From NCBI GenBank assembly GCA_964461115.1, contig CAYWSX010000002.1, positions 1 through 64,000 on the forward strand: a stretch of 64,000 nt of DNA, written 5' to 3'. Position numbers and translations under genes: made by a program. The notes beneath the pieces are model-generated. The model was not told the DNA's origin. It made no database searches and saw only the letters and a program-made list of their open reading frames with translations. This DNA is from RGIG2134 sp964461115. Its GTDB lineage: Bacteria > Cyanobacteriota > Vampirovibrionia > Gastranaerophilales > Gastranaerophilaceae. Below, one piece after another: positions 52,912 to 61,726 of this stretch (the stretch's first letter is position 1; each line of letters opens with the position of its first letter).

Positions 52912-53643
52912 ATGACAGGTAAAAAAATAGCATTAGCGCTTACTTTGTGCGCACTTGCGGGCGGCATGCTCGGATTTTCAAAAGCTGCGGTTGCAGAGCC
53001 GGGTTATATAACGGTTTCAAGCTCTATGACGAAAGAAGTTGACCCGAATCGCGCAGAAGTTGAACTTCGCGTTGAAGTTACCGAAAAGACTGCTCAAGCA
53101 GCTTCCGAAAAAAATAAGCAGATTGCAACTGCGGTTATAGACGCAATAAAGCCTGAACTTTCGCTTGGTGCGGCTGATTCTGTTAAAACATCCGCGTTTG
53201 TTGTGCGCCCTGATTATTATTACGGCAAAGACAACAAAAGAACGCTCAACGGCTATGTTGCATCAAATTCAATCTACGTAAAAACATCAAATATTCAAAA
53301 TATCGGCAAAGTCATTGACAGAGCGCTCACTGCAGGTGCAAACAACGTTGACAGCCTCAATTTGACCCTTGATAATCCTAACCAGTTCTGCCTTGACGTT
53401 GTTCAAGACGCGGTTAAAGATACTCAGTTTAAGGCGGCTTCAATTGCAAAAACATTAGGTACTTCGCTGGCGGGTGTAAAGTCTGTGAGAAGCACTTGTA
53501 ACACACAAAGTGTTTCAAACTCCCCTTACAGAATGATGATGACAGCAAAAGCTGACGGCGCTGCAGTTGAGTCTTCCACTCCAATCGAAGCGGGCAAAAT
53601 TAAGATTTATGCTAACGTGGACGCAAGTTACAACTTAAAATAG
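52912..53643 (+). CDS. secreted SIMPL-domain (DUF541) protein
   Basis: The 243-residue protein has a signal peptide (cleavage after A-V-A near residue 26). A single SIMPL domain follows, with GYITVSSSMTKEVDPNRAEVELRVE at the start, KTSAFVVRPDYYYG in the middle and the C-terminal IKIYANVDASYNL strand. Family members are periplasmic or outer-membrane proteins of unclear, stress-related role. GGAG precedes the ATG 9 nt after the small membrane protein, so they are probably co-transcribed. Confidence 0.87.
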   Translation: MTGKKIALALTLCALAGGMLGFSKAAVAEPGYITVSSSMTKEVDPNRAEVELRVEVTEKTAQAASEKNKQIATAVIDAIKPELSLGAADSVKTSAFVVRPDYYYGKDNKRTLNGYVASNSIYVKTSNIQNIGKVIDRALTAGANNVDSLNLTLDNPNQFCLDVVQDAVKDTQFKAASIAKTLGTSLAGVKSVRSTCNTQSVSNSPYRMMMTAKADGAAVESSTPIEAGKIKIYANVDASYNLK

Positions 53644-53655
53644 GCATAAATTCTA

Positions 53656-54855
53656 ATGATTCAGACACCAAAGGCAATGAGACTTCATATCGGGATTTTC
53701 GGCAAAACAAACGTTGGAAAATCCACGCTCATCAATGCTCTCACTCATCAATATGCCGCTATAACCTCTCCCCACGCGGGAACAACAACCGACCCTGTGG
53801 AGAAGTCTATGGAAATGCTTCCTATCGGGCCCGTGACATTCATTGATACTGCAGGAATTGACGATACGTCAGAGCTTGGTGCCGAGCGCACGGAAAAGAC
53901 GCTTCAAATACTTTCTCGCTGTGATATTGCGATTATTGTCTGTGATTACCGCGGCTGGGGAAAGTTTGAAGAGGGTCTTTTTGAGCGCCTTTCGGAGCTC
54001 AAGATTCCTGTGATTTCTGTGGTTAATAAAATTGATGAAAAATACATTTCGCAGAGGAATTTTTCAAGAATTAAAGACCATTGTGCAGAACCGCTTTTAA
54101 CTTCTATTGAAAAAGATGGCACTGCAGTCATTCAAATCAAAGAATTGCTTGTGAAAAATCTTCCGGAGGAGTTTATATCGAATCAGAGCGTGATTGGTGA
54201 CCTGATTTCGCCGGAGGATACGATTATTTTAGTGACGCCGATTGACAAGGAAGCGCCAAAAGGGCGTCTGATACTGCCTCAAGTACAGATTATCAGAGAT
54301 ATACTCGACCACGACGCAAAGGCGATTGTGGTAAAAGTTGGCCAGCTTCAAAGTGCATTAAATAGTCTCAATACCCAGCCCCGTATGATTATTACAGATT
54401 CGCAGGTTTTCCCGGAGGTTTCAGCTATAGTTCCCGACCATATTCCGCTTACTTCGTTTTCGATTTTATTTGCCCGATTCAAGGGTGACCTGAATGCTTT
54501 CGTAAACGGAGTTCATGCGCTTGCGCTTATGCCTTACAATTCACGGATTTTGATTGCGGAAAGCTGCACTCATCACCAAATTGAAGATGATATCGCTAAG
54601 GTCAAAATTCCAAAGTGGCTTCGTGAGAGAACGGGAAAAAATCTTACTTTTGACTATGTCAGCGGGCATGATTTCCCGAAAGACCTCTCAAAATATAATC
54701 TTATAGTGCATTGCGGCGGCTGTATGACAAACAAGCGCGAAATCTTATCGCGTGTTTTCAGAGCTTCTTCACAAAATATTCCTATTACAAATTATGGAGT
54801 TGTAATAGCATATTGCAAGGGGATATTGGAGCGCTCACTCAAAATTTTCCGTTAA
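53656..54855 (+). CDS. hydF: [FeFe]-hydrogenase maturation GTPase HydF
   Basis: The 399-residue protein has a TRAFAC-class GTPase domain (Walker A GKTNVGKST, residues 16-24; DTAG at 64-67; NKID near 124). A dimerisation domain and a C-terminal [4Fe-4S] cluster domain follow, with ligands Cys304, His306 or 307, Cys353 and Cys356 (ESCTHH...HCGGC). HydF is the scaffold on which the 2Fe subcluster is assembled before transfer to HydA. No hydE, hydG or hydA lies in the window. No Shine-Dalgarno sequence is obvious, and the start follows the SIMPL gene by 12 nt. Confidence 0.94.
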   Translation: MIQTPKAMRLHIGIFGKTNVGKSTLINALTHQYAAITSPHAGTTTDPVEKSMEMLPIGPVTFIDTAGIDDTSELGAERTEKTLQILSRCDIAIIVCDYRGWGKFEEGLFERLSELKIPVISVVNKIDEKYISQRNFSRIKDHCAEPLLTSIEKDGTAVIQIKELLVKNLPEEFISNQSVIGDLISPEDTIILVTPIDKEAPKGRLILPQVQIIRDILDHDAKAIVVKVGQLQSALNSLNTQPRMIITDSQVFPEVSAIVPDHIPLTSFSILFARFKGDLNAFVNGVHALALMPYNSRILIAESCTHHQIEDDIAKVKIPKWLRERTGKNLTFDYVSGHDFPKDLSKYNLIVHCGGCMTNKREILSRVFRASSQNIPITNYGVVIAYCKGILERSLKIFR

Positions 54856-54956
54856 ATTTCTGTAACATTTGTTAACATAACGGTCAAAAAACGCAATCTG
54901 CATGGTTTTCTCGTTTTTATTTAAGTAAGAGGATAATTTACCACACGAGGAGAGCA

Positions 54957-55445
54957 ATGGGCTACGCGATATTTGCAGCACGAAAAATAATGTTGACCAA
55001 CCGGATCAACAACCTGAATTTCAGGATTATGTGTCTGTCTCAAAAACAGCAAACCCTGAGTGATATTTCGGGTAAAATGCAGTCCTACTTCGGACAAATG
55101 CAGATGATGCTTGGCGTCCAGAACAGCGGATTTAATAATCCGATGAATCAAATGATGCTCATGCAGCAGGCGGGTAACATGTTTAGCGGCGGAAACGGAA
55201 ACAACAACGCCATGGGCAGTATTTTCCAATCTTTCCAAGCCCAACAGCAGCAGCAATCGATGTATCAGATGATGCTGAGTATGCAGGCGGAAGGAATGAT
55301 GGCTCCTGTTGCAGCCGAAGAAAACCAAATCGAGCAAGAACGAAAGCGGCTCGAGACGCAGGTCAAAGCAGCCACCGCGGAGCTGGAGCAAGTCGAAAAG
55401 GCCGAAGACGACCAAATCAAGAAATCGGCTCCAAAATACGCATAA
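54957..55445 (+). CDS. Gln/Met/Asn-rich protein of unknown function
   Basis: The 162-residue protein starts with a hydrophobic-basic helix (MGYAIFAARKIMLTNRINNL). A low-complexity region (about residues 45-115) is packed with Gln, Met, Asn, Gly and Ser, including an A-Q-Q-Q-Q-Q run. It ends in an acidic coiled coil (about 122-155). There is no standard signal peptide. GAGGAG precedes the ATG, and a terminator follows. The low-complexity stretch resembles self-associating, surface or phase-separating proteins. No family recognised, and it has its own 101-nt leader. Confidence 0.77.
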   Translation: MGYAIFAARKIMLTNRINNLNFRIMCLSQKQQTLSDISGKMQSYFGQMQMMLGVQNSGFNNPMNQMMLMQQAGNMFSGGNGNNNAMGSIFQSFQAQQQQQSMYQMMLSMQAEGMMAPVAAEENQIEQERKRLETQVKAATAELEQVEKAEDDQIKKSAPKYA

Positions 55446-55462
55446 AACAGAATTTTATAAAG

Positions 55463-55488
55463 AAACGCCCGCAGGTCGGGCGTTTTTA
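55463..55488 (+). terminator. rho-independent terminator
   Basis: A 9-bp stem AAACGCCCG (55463-55471) / CGGGCGTTT (55477-55485) with a CAGGT loop ends in a T-tract. It lies 18 nt after the stop of the Gln/Met-rich protein. Being nearly symmetrical, it may also serve the convergent lepA. Confidence 0.88.
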
Positions 55489-55504
55489 TTGTTTATAAAT
55501 AACA

Positions 55505-57307
55505 TCACTCTTCGTTCAGGCTCAAAACCGCCATGAATGCTTCTTGCGGAACCTCTACACGTCCGACAGCTTTCATACGCTTTTTACCTTTTTTCTGCTT
55601 GTCAAGCAATTTGCGTTTTCTCGAGATGTCTCCGCCGTAGCATTTGTCCAAAACGCTTTTTCTCATTGCTTTTATGTTTGTGCGGGCGATGATTCTTCCG
55701 CCGATAGCCGCTTGAATAGGTACTTCAAACATCTGGCGAGGAATTATGTCTTTTAATTTTGAAGTAAGCTTTTGTCCGACGTAGAATGAATTATCTTCGT
55801 GAACAATTGCACTCAGCGCATCTACAACCTCACCTGCAAGCAAAACATCGAGTTTGACTAGTTTTGAGCGTTTGTAATCCTTGAATTCGTAGTCCATGGA
55901 CGCATATCCCTTTGTGCGGGATTTTAGTTGGTCGTAAAAGTCGGTTATTACTTCGCTCAGAGGTATTTCATACTCAAGATTTACACGGATTTTATCAATG
56001 TAAGTCATGTTTATGAAAATTCCTCGTTTTGACTGGCACAAGTCCATAAGCGTCCCTGTGTAGTCGTTTGGCGTGATGATGTTGACTCTCACGTACGGCT
56101 CTTCGATAAACTCGCGGTATTGAGGTGCAGGAAGGTTTGCGGGGTTGTCGATGTCGACAGTTTCTCCGTCCGTTTTGTGTACGCGGTAAACTACCGAAGG
56201 TGCAGTCGTGACAAGGGAAATATTATACTCGCGTTCAAGTCGCTCCTGTGCGATTTCCATGTGTAGCATTCCCAAAAATCCGCAGCGGAAGCCAAAACCC
56301 AGCGCTGATGACGTTTCAGGCTCAAATGTAATGGAGCTGTCATTAAGCTTTAATTTTTCAAGTGCATCTTTTAAATCCTGATAATCTTCGTTGTCAACCG
56401 GATAAAGCCCCGAAAACACCATAGGAAGCGCCTCTTTGTAGCCTGCAAGCGGTTCTTTTGACGGTGCATTTTTGTTTGTGATTGTGTCGCCGACAAATCT
56501 CGTCAGTTCTTTGATGGAGCCTGCAAGATAGCCTACATCGCCCGTTTTTAACTCTTTGACCTGCACTCTGCGCGGAGTTTGGTAGCCAAGTTCGACAACT
56601 TCATACTCTTTGCCCGATGCCATAAATTTTACTGTGTCCCCGAGCTTGATTGAACCGTCTACAACCTTGAAAAAGCATAGTGTGCCTAGGTATTGGTCGT
56701 ATGCACTGTCGAAAACCATTGCTCTTAAAGGCTTGTCGGATGTATCGACAGGTGGCGGAATGTAGTTTACAACCGCTTCCAAAACCTCAGGTATTCCGGT
56801 GCCTTCTTTTGCGCTGACAGGGATTGCCACGCTGGCATCAATGCCTAAAATCTCTTCTATTTCAGCCTTAACACGCTCAACATCTGCTGACGGGAGGTCG
56901 ATTTTGTTAATGACAGGGATAATTTCCAAGTCTTGCTCTGCCGCAAGATAAACATTGGCGAGCGTTTGCGCCTCAACGCCCTGCGTTGCGTCTACTATGA
57001 GAAGCGCGCCTTCGCAGGCTGCAAGCGAACGAGAAACTTCATAATAAAAGTACACGTGCCCCGGCGTGTCAATCAGGTTGAGCACGTAATCCTTGCCGTC
57101 ATTGGCTTTGTAGTTCATACGCGCTGCGTTTAGCTTAATCGTGATACCGCGCTCGCGCTCGATATCCATAGAGTCCATAATTTGGTTCTGCATGTCACGT
57201 TGTGCAATTGTTCCGGTCTGTTCGAGCAAACGATCTGCAAGTGTGGATTTTCCGTGGTCGATGTGCGCGATTATGCAAAAATTTCGTACATTTTCAATAT
57301 ATTTCAT
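55505..57307 (-). CDS. lepA: elongation factor 4 (LepA)
   Basis: The 600-residue GTPase has the G1 motif HIDHGKSTLADRLLE, DTPGHVYF (DTPGH), NKIDLP, domains II to V as in EF-G and the family-specific C-terminal domain with CYGGDISRKRKLLDKQKKGKKRMK. It acts on stalled or mis-translocated ribosomes. It is separated from ychF upstream by 21 nt, so the two are probably one message. Confidence 0.97.
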   Translation of the reverse strand: MKYIENVRNFCIIAHIDHGKSTLADRLLEQTGTIAQRDMQNQIMDSMDIERERGITIKLNAARMNYKANDGKDYVLNLIDTPGHVYFYYEVSRSLAACEGALLIVDATQGVEAQTLANVYLAAEQDLEIIPVINKIDLPSADVERVKAEIEEILGIDASVAIPVSAKEGTGIPEVLEAVVNYIPPPVDTSDKPLRAMVFDSAYDQYLGTLCFFKVVDGSIKLGDTVKFMASGKEYEVVELGYQTPRRVQVKELKTGDVGYLAGSIKELTRFVGDTITNKNAPSKEPLAGYKEALPMVFSGLYPVDNEDYQDLKDALEKLKLNDSSITFEPETSSALGFGFRCGFLGMLHMEIAQERLEREYNISLVTTAPSVVYRVHKTDGETVDIDNPANLPAPQYREFIEEPYVRVNIITPNDYTGTLMDLCQSKRGIFINMTYIDKIRVNLEYEIPLSEVITDFYDQLKSRTKGYASMDYEFKDYKRSKLVKLDVLLAGEVVDALSAIVHEDNSFYVGQKLTSKLKDIIPRQMFEVPIQAAIGGRIIARTNIKAMRKSVLDKCYGGDISRKRKLLDKQKKGKKRMKAVGRVEVPQEAFMAVLSLNEE

Positions 57308-57328
57308 TGGTATAAGCCTTAAAGTTAA

Positions 57329-58426
57329 CTATACGTTGAATTTGAAGAGCATTACGTCGCCGTCTTGAACGATGTATTCTTTGCCCTCAAGTCTTGCTAG
57401 CCCCTTTTCTTTTGAGCCAGCCCAGCCGCCGCAAGCCTTGAAGTCATTATAGGAAACAACTTCGGCTTTGATGAAGCCTTTTTCAAAATCCGTGTGAATT
57501 ACGCCTGCTGCCTGTGGAGCCTTTGCGCCTGACGGAATTGTCCATGCGCGAACCTCTTTTTCGCCCGCCGTGATGTAGGTGCGCAGGTTTAAAAGCTTGT
57601 ACACAGAGCGAATCATACGCTCAATGCCTGAATTTTCGATTCCCAGGTCTTTGAGGTATTCTGCGGCCTCTTCCGCCTCCAGTTCTGCGAGTTCCTGCTC
57701 TATGCGGGCAGAAATGATTACCACCTCTGCATTATGTGTTTTTGCGTATTCTTTAACCTCGTCCACATAAGCGTTTCCATCTTTTAGGTCGAATTCGGAC
57801 ACGTTTGCGGCATAAATTATAGGTTTGATAGCCAAAAGCTGCAAGCCTCTTGCCAAAATCAGTTCTTCGCCTTCAAAATAGTCTTCGGGACGGATAAATT
57901 TACCGTCTGAAAGCACTTCCGAGAGCTTCGTCAGAACTTTATGCTCAAGAACAGCGGCTTTGTCACCTGATTTGACGGATTTCACAAGGCGCGCGATACG
58001 TTTTTCAATAGACGCAAGGTCAGCAAGCGCAAGTTCTGTGTTTATAGTCTCGATATCGTCTACAGGAGAGACTTTTCCCGATACGTGGATGGTGTTCGGA
58101 TCGTCAAAACAGCGGACGACTTGAATAATCGCGTCCACCTCGCGAATGTTTGCCAAAAACTGATTGCCGAGCCCTTCGCCTTTGCTGGCGCCCTTTACGA
58201 GTCCGGCGATGTCAACGAATTCAATCGCTGTCGGCACGACAGTTTGGGTTTTTACAAGCTCTTTGAGTACGTAAAGTCTCTCGTCTGGCACGGTTACGAC
58301 CCCGACATTCGGCTCGATTGTGCAGAACGGGTAGTTCGCACTTTCTGCGTTCTGTGAGCTTGTGAGCGCATTAAAAAGTGTTGATTTACCTACATTCGGG
58401 AGTCCGACTATACCTGCTCTTAACAT
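57329..58426 (-). CDS. ychF: redox-regulated ATPase YchF (Obg family)
   Basis: The 365-residue P-loop protein has GLPNVGKSTLFNALT, the YPFCTIEPNVGVV switch, VDIAGLVKGASKGEGLG and the C-terminal TGS-type domain (REVRAWTIPSGAKAPQAAGVIHTDFEKGFIKAEVV). The family hydrolyses ATP rather than GTP. It binds ribosomes and is tied to stress responses. GAAGAGG stands 5 nt before the ATG. It is divergent from the family 8 glycosyltransferase. Confidence 0.97.
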   Translation of the reverse strand: MLRAGIVGLPNVGKSTLFNALTSSQNAESANYPFCTIEPNVGVVTVPDERLYVLKELVKTQTVVPTAIEFVDIAGLVKGASKGEGLGNQFLANIREVDAIIQVVRCFDDPNTIHVSGKVSPVDDIETINTELALADLASIEKRIARLVKSVKSGDKAAVLEHKVLTKLSEVLSDGKFIRPEDYFEGEELILARGLQLLAIKPIIYAANVSEFDLKDGNAYVDEVKEYAKTHNAEVVIISARIEQELAELEAEEAAEYLKDLGIENSGIERMIRSVYKLLNLRTYITAGEKEVRAWTIPSGAKAPQAAGVIHTDFEKGFIKAEVVSYNDFKACGGWAGSKEKGLARLEGKEYIVQDGDVMLFKFNV

Positions 58427-58515
58427 AAAAACCTCTTCTCATTACTATCTTGCTAAAATTTAACCATGAAAACGCCTTGCGTTCAAGATTTTAACAGATT
58501 AGGAGGTTTTCGTGC

Positions 58516-58521
58516 TACAAT
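58516..58521 (+). promoter_or_regulatory. -10 element for a probably leaderless glycosyltransferase mRNA
   Basis: TGC followed by TACAAT (58516-58521) is an extended -10. Its last base lies 7 nt before the A of the ATG at 58528, so transcription would start at the start codon. A TTAACA at 58491-58496 (19-nt spacer) is a possible -35. An AGGAGG at 58501-58506 is 21 nt from the ATG, too far to serve it. Confidence 0.45.
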
Positions 58522-58527
58522 CGGTGT

Positions 58528-59424
58528 ATGAAGTGGTATTTTGCGAGTAACAGTGAGTCGGTGGATTTTTTTCCGTTAATCAAGGCGGCGGTTCTTTCTG
58601 CGCGCAAGAATACTACACTGGAGCCTCATTTTATCTACGATGGTTCTCCTGACACCCTCACAGCTTGGCTCGAAGAGCATGGTGTTAAAATTATCTATCA
58701 TCGAAGCAGCGTCTACGATACTATTTTGAAAAGCTACCCGAAAAAAGACTTAAGAATCCCGGCTGGCGCTTATCTTCGCTGCGATATACCTGAGATTGAA
58801 ACCGAAGACGAATTTGTGCTTTACACCGACTGCGATGTTCTTTTTTTAAAGGATATAACGCTCGAAACCTGCCCTACGCCTCAATATTTTTCCTGTAGTT
58901 CACAATTCGAGAAAAAAGATTTTGTGGATTTTAACACGGGAGTCATGTTTATGAACGTACCCGCTTTGCGTGAGTCGCAGGAAGATTTCAGGGCTTTTAT
59001 CCGCCAAAATATGTGCAAACTTGATGTTCTCGACCAGTCTGCATTTCAAATTTTTTACGGTTCAAAAAATTCGCCCCTCGATATAAAATACAACCATAAA
59101 CCTTACTGGGGCGTGGATGAAGAGGCAGTTATTCTGCATTTTCACGGGCCGAAACCCCATAATTTTTCTACCGATTTGTCGGTAAAAAATCTGCACCCGA
59201 CATACGACATCCTTTACCACAGGTCGATTGCGGGGTATAAATTCTATCTTGAGCTGTTCAAAAACTATTCCAACGAAATTGATTATGACTATAATGCGAT
59301 AGAGCTTCTCAACTCGGGCGCGTATCCTTATCCCAAGCGTTCCGTCCGCCCGTTTAAGGTTCGTTTGAGGAATTTTCTGCGTAAAAAGTGGGCTAAAATT
59401 AAAAATTTTTTCGGGATTAACTAA
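58528..59424 (+). CDS. family 8 glycosyltransferase
   Basis: The 298-residue protein has the retaining GT8 fold, with the metal-binding DxD in VLYTDCDVLFL and the downstream FNTGVMFMNV and LHFHGPKPHNF regions. It has no membrane segment but a basic C-terminal tail rich in Lys/Arg (about residues 270-295) that may bind the membrane. It probably transfers glucose or galactose to a surface glycan or lipid. The start has no Shine-Dalgarno sequence within range. Confidence 0.85.
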   Translation: MKWYFASNSESVDFFPLIKAAVLSARKNTTLEPHFIYDGSPDTLTAWLEEHGVKIIYHRSSVYDTILKSYPKKDLRIPAGAYLRCDIPEIETEDEFVLYTDCDVLFLKDITLETCPTPQYFSCSSQFEKKDFVDFNTGVMFMNVPALRESQEDFRAFIRQNMCKLDVLDQSAFQIFYGSKNSPLDIKYNHKPYWGVDEEAVILHFHGPKPHNFSTDLSVKNLHPTYDILYHRSIAGYKFYLELFKNYSNEIDYDYNAIELLNSGAYPYPKRSVRPFKVRLRNFLRKKWAKIKNFFGIN

Positions 59425-59438
59425 TATTCTTAAAATGA

Positions 59439-59532
59439 TTCTTCACCCTGCAGGTTCAGAATGACAAATCACTTATGAACCACACAGTATCGTCATTCTA
59501 ACGTAGCAAAGTAGGGTGCATTACAATGCACC
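59439..59532. repeat. repeat remnants in the 59425-59684 gap (A', A, palindrome F)
   Basis: A degenerate reverse A (59439-59464) and a partial forward A (about 59491-59512) frame a short region. Next to them is a perfect palindrome with 8-bp arms, GGTGCATT AC AATGCACC (59515-59532). A degenerate form of the palindrome occurs at about 62902-62927. The gap holds no other gene. Confidence 0.6.
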
Positions 59533-59684
59533 AGCACCAAGCCTGCTACTTCACGATTCAAGAAGAATCTCTTTTCAGGCTGGAATACTCAAGTTAATAT
59601 TTCTTCACAATCGCTCAAGTTCCTTAGCATGCCTGCCGATATCAATTATACAGGGACATTGAAGTATTTGACTAAGGAAAAAAT

Positions 59685-59897
59685 ATGATTAAAGAAGTAT
59701 TAAAGAAAGTACATTGTTTGGAAGAGTTCTGGGTAGAGTGCGCAGAAATGTGTCATTTACCGGCGGGAATCGGCAAGCATTTGATGAATAAGAATGAAGC
59801 TTACCTCAAGTCTAAAGAAGACAAGGAAGCGGATAAACAAAAGGCTTTGCTCGATTTGACCCAATGTGAAATGTTCCGTTATCTCGGCGCTACGTAA
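59685..59897 (+). CDS. small hydrophilic protein of unknown function
   Basis: The 70-residue product is helical and charged, with four Cys residues (near positions 11, 19, 23 and 61). AAGGAA lies 5-6 nt upstream of the ATG, which supports it. Its last 19 nt overlap the end of the convergent gene on the other strand. No family recognised. Confidence 0.6.
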   Translation: MIKEVLKKVHCLEEFWVECAEMCHLPAGIGKHLMNKNEAYLKSKEDKEADKQKALLDLTQCEMFRYLGAT

Positions 59898-60433
59898 TTT
59901 TTAAAGTAAGAAAAAACTTTCGCAAACGGTGATACTACAATTGATATTAGTTGCTGATGTTGATACTCGGCAACTAATTTCTTAATTTCTTCTTCCATTT
60001 TTGCTTGGATTTCGAGGAGTTTTTTGTAGTGGCTCTTGTCCGCCTTCAAAAAGTTGCTCTCCACAACCTTTTTGTGCTCTTCAAGTTCGGCTTTAAGGCG
60101 CGCAATCTTTATTTTCATTTTTAGCGTCTTGTCGTCTATTCTTTTGAATTTAGAGTTGCATAAAATATCTGTGTCCAATCCGTCAATAAGCTTGCGGTCA
60201 TTGATAAATTCAACATCTTCCGGGATTTCTTTCTTTTGGAGGTGCTGGGGCGGTTTTACGCTGAGCCCGAAAGGAATCGTGCTGAATATGTTCTGTCCCG
60301 AGTCGTTGCTTGGTGCGGATTCAGGCGCGATGAATGTTTTCACTTCTCCCGAAGTGTGTTCTTCCCCTTGAAATGACTGCAAAAGCCCATTCTTATTGAG
60401 ATTCTCCATCAAACTTTGATAATTGTTCTCCAT
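59879..60433 (-). CDS. coiled-coil protein of unknown function
   Basis: The 184-residue protein has a disordered, polar N-terminus with an I-P-F-G motif (residues 53-56). A charged helical stretch typical of a coiled coil (about 100-155) follows, then a short hydrophobic, aromatic C-terminus ending V-A-P-R. The open frame reaches 60466 with a TTG. The ATG at 60433 has no Shine-Dalgarno sequence but is preceded by CATAAT ending 7 nt upstream, a leaderless layout. No family recognised. The I-P-F-G motif recalls the F-x-G motifs of the unknown proteins near 17-23 kb. Confidence 0.7.
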   Translation of the reverse strand: MENNYQSLMENLNKNGLLQSFQGEEHTSGEVKTFIAPESAPSNDSGQNIFSTIPFGLSVKPPQHLQKKEIPEDVEFINDRKLIDGLDTDILCNSKFKRIDDKTLKMKIKIARLKAELEEHKKVVESNFLKADKSHYKKLLEIQAKMEEEIKKLVAEYQHQQLISIVVSPFAKVFSYFKNYVAPR

Positions 60434-60493
60434 AATGTAATTATGCCTGAAATTATTGTAGTTCAAACCCTATAAACGTTGGATTTTTTTCTA

Positions 60494-60522
60494 ATAAAAA
60501 GCGGCTCGTAATTTGAGCCGCT
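60494..60522 (-). terminator. rho-independent terminator of the nifU-nifS unit
   Basis: On the minus strand an 8-bp stem AGCGGCTC (60522-60515) / GAGCCGCT (60507-60500) with a 7-nt loop is followed by a run of Ts. It lies just after the cysteine desulfurase stop. Confidence 0.88.
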
Positions 60523-60527
60523 CGAGT

Positions 60528-61724
60528 TTATGATTTCTTACCGTAAAGTGCTTGTATTTCCTTCTGGAAGGGCGAAAGTTCGCTCAGTTTCCTGATGATA
60601 GGCGGGAGTTTTTCGAGCACGTAATCTATTTCGTCTTCAGTCGTGTAACGGCTGAGGCTGAAACGAATTGAGCCATGGAGTGCCGTGAAAGGTATGCCCA
60701 TGGCTTTTAAGACGTGGCTGGGCTCAAGGCTTCCGCTTGTGCAGGCGCTTCCCGAGCTTGCACAAATACCTTCGTCGCTCAGGTGGAGCAAGATTAATTC
60801 GCCTTCAATGTACTGAAACCCGATATTTGTAGTATTCGGTACTCGATTTTGTACATTTGCGTTCAGTCTGGCATTCGGAATTGCCGACATTATGCCCGTT
60901 TCCAGCTTGTCTCTTAGCATTTTTACGCGGGTGAGTTCGTCATCGAGCGCTTCGCTTGCCAGCTCGCATGCCTTTCCCAGCGCAATCATGTATGGCACAT
61001 TTTCAGTCCCGGCACGTTTTCCGCGCTCTTGATGTCCGCCGATAATCAACGGCAGCACAAGTGTTCCTTTTTTGATATACAATGCTCCAACACCCTTCGG
61101 CGCGTGGATTTTGTGTCCCGAAATACCCATAAGGTCGATTTGCGTGTTTTTTACATCCAATTTGATTTTTCCGGCTGCCTGAACCGCGTCAACAAATACT
61201 TTTGCGCGCGGATTTTTCTTTTTCACGATTTCCGCCGCCTTTTCCACCGGTAAAATTATGCCGGTTTCGTTGTTTGCGTACATAATACTGACAACGATTG
61301 TTTCTTCATTCACGGCATCTTCAAGTTCTTGCAGGTCAAGATTCCCTTCATTGTCCACAGAAAGGTAAGTCACCCTGTAGCTTTGTTTTTCCAGCAGTTT
61401 ATAAAGGCTCAACACGCATGGGTGTTCTATTTTTGTCGTTATAATATGTTTTTTTGTTTTATTTGCTTCCAAGACGCCGCGAATCGCCATATTCGCCGAT
61501 TCTGAGCCTGACGCCGTGAACACGATTTCGCTCGGGCTTGAAGCACCCATAAAATCTGCAACGCGCTGGCGCGCTTCTTTCATTTTATGGCCGACTTTTC
61601 CGCCAAAATCATGCATTGAAGAAGGGTTTCCGTACAGTTCGGAAAAATACGGCGTCATCTCTGCCACAACGCGCTCATCAACCTTTGTTGTCGCGTTGTT
61701 GTCTAAATATACAACTTTTTCCAT
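60528..61724 (-). CDS. nifS: cysteine desulfurase, NifS/IscS type
   Basis: The 398-residue class V aminotransferase-fold enzyme has the PLP lysine in GISGHKIHAPKGVGA and the active-site Cys in ASSGSACTSGS. The N-terminal YLDNNATTKV is the family hallmark. It takes sulfur from cysteine for Fe-S cluster building. It follows nifU on the same message: GAGGTG just before its ATG overlaps the nifU stop. A terminator follows. Confidence 0.96.
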   Translation of the reverse strand: MEKVVYLDNNATTKVDERVVAEMTPYFSELYGNPSSMHDFGGKVGHKMKEARQRVADFMGASSPSEIVFTASGSESANMAIRGVLEANKTKKHIITTKIEHPCVLSLYKLLEKQSYRVTYLSVDNEGNLDLQELEDAVNEETIVVSIMYANNETGIILPVEKAAEIVKKKNPRAKVFVDAVQAAGKIKLDVKNTQIDLMGISGHKIHAPKGVGALYIKKGTLVLPLIIGGHQERGKRAGTENVPYMIALGKACELASEALDDELTRVKMLRDKLETGIMSAIPNARLNANVQNRVPNTTNIGFQYIEGELILLHLSDEGICASSGSACTSGSLEPSHVLKAMGIPFTALHGSIRFSLSRYTTEDEIDYVLEKLPPIIRKLSELSPFQKEIQALYGKKS

Positions 61725-61726
61725 AA

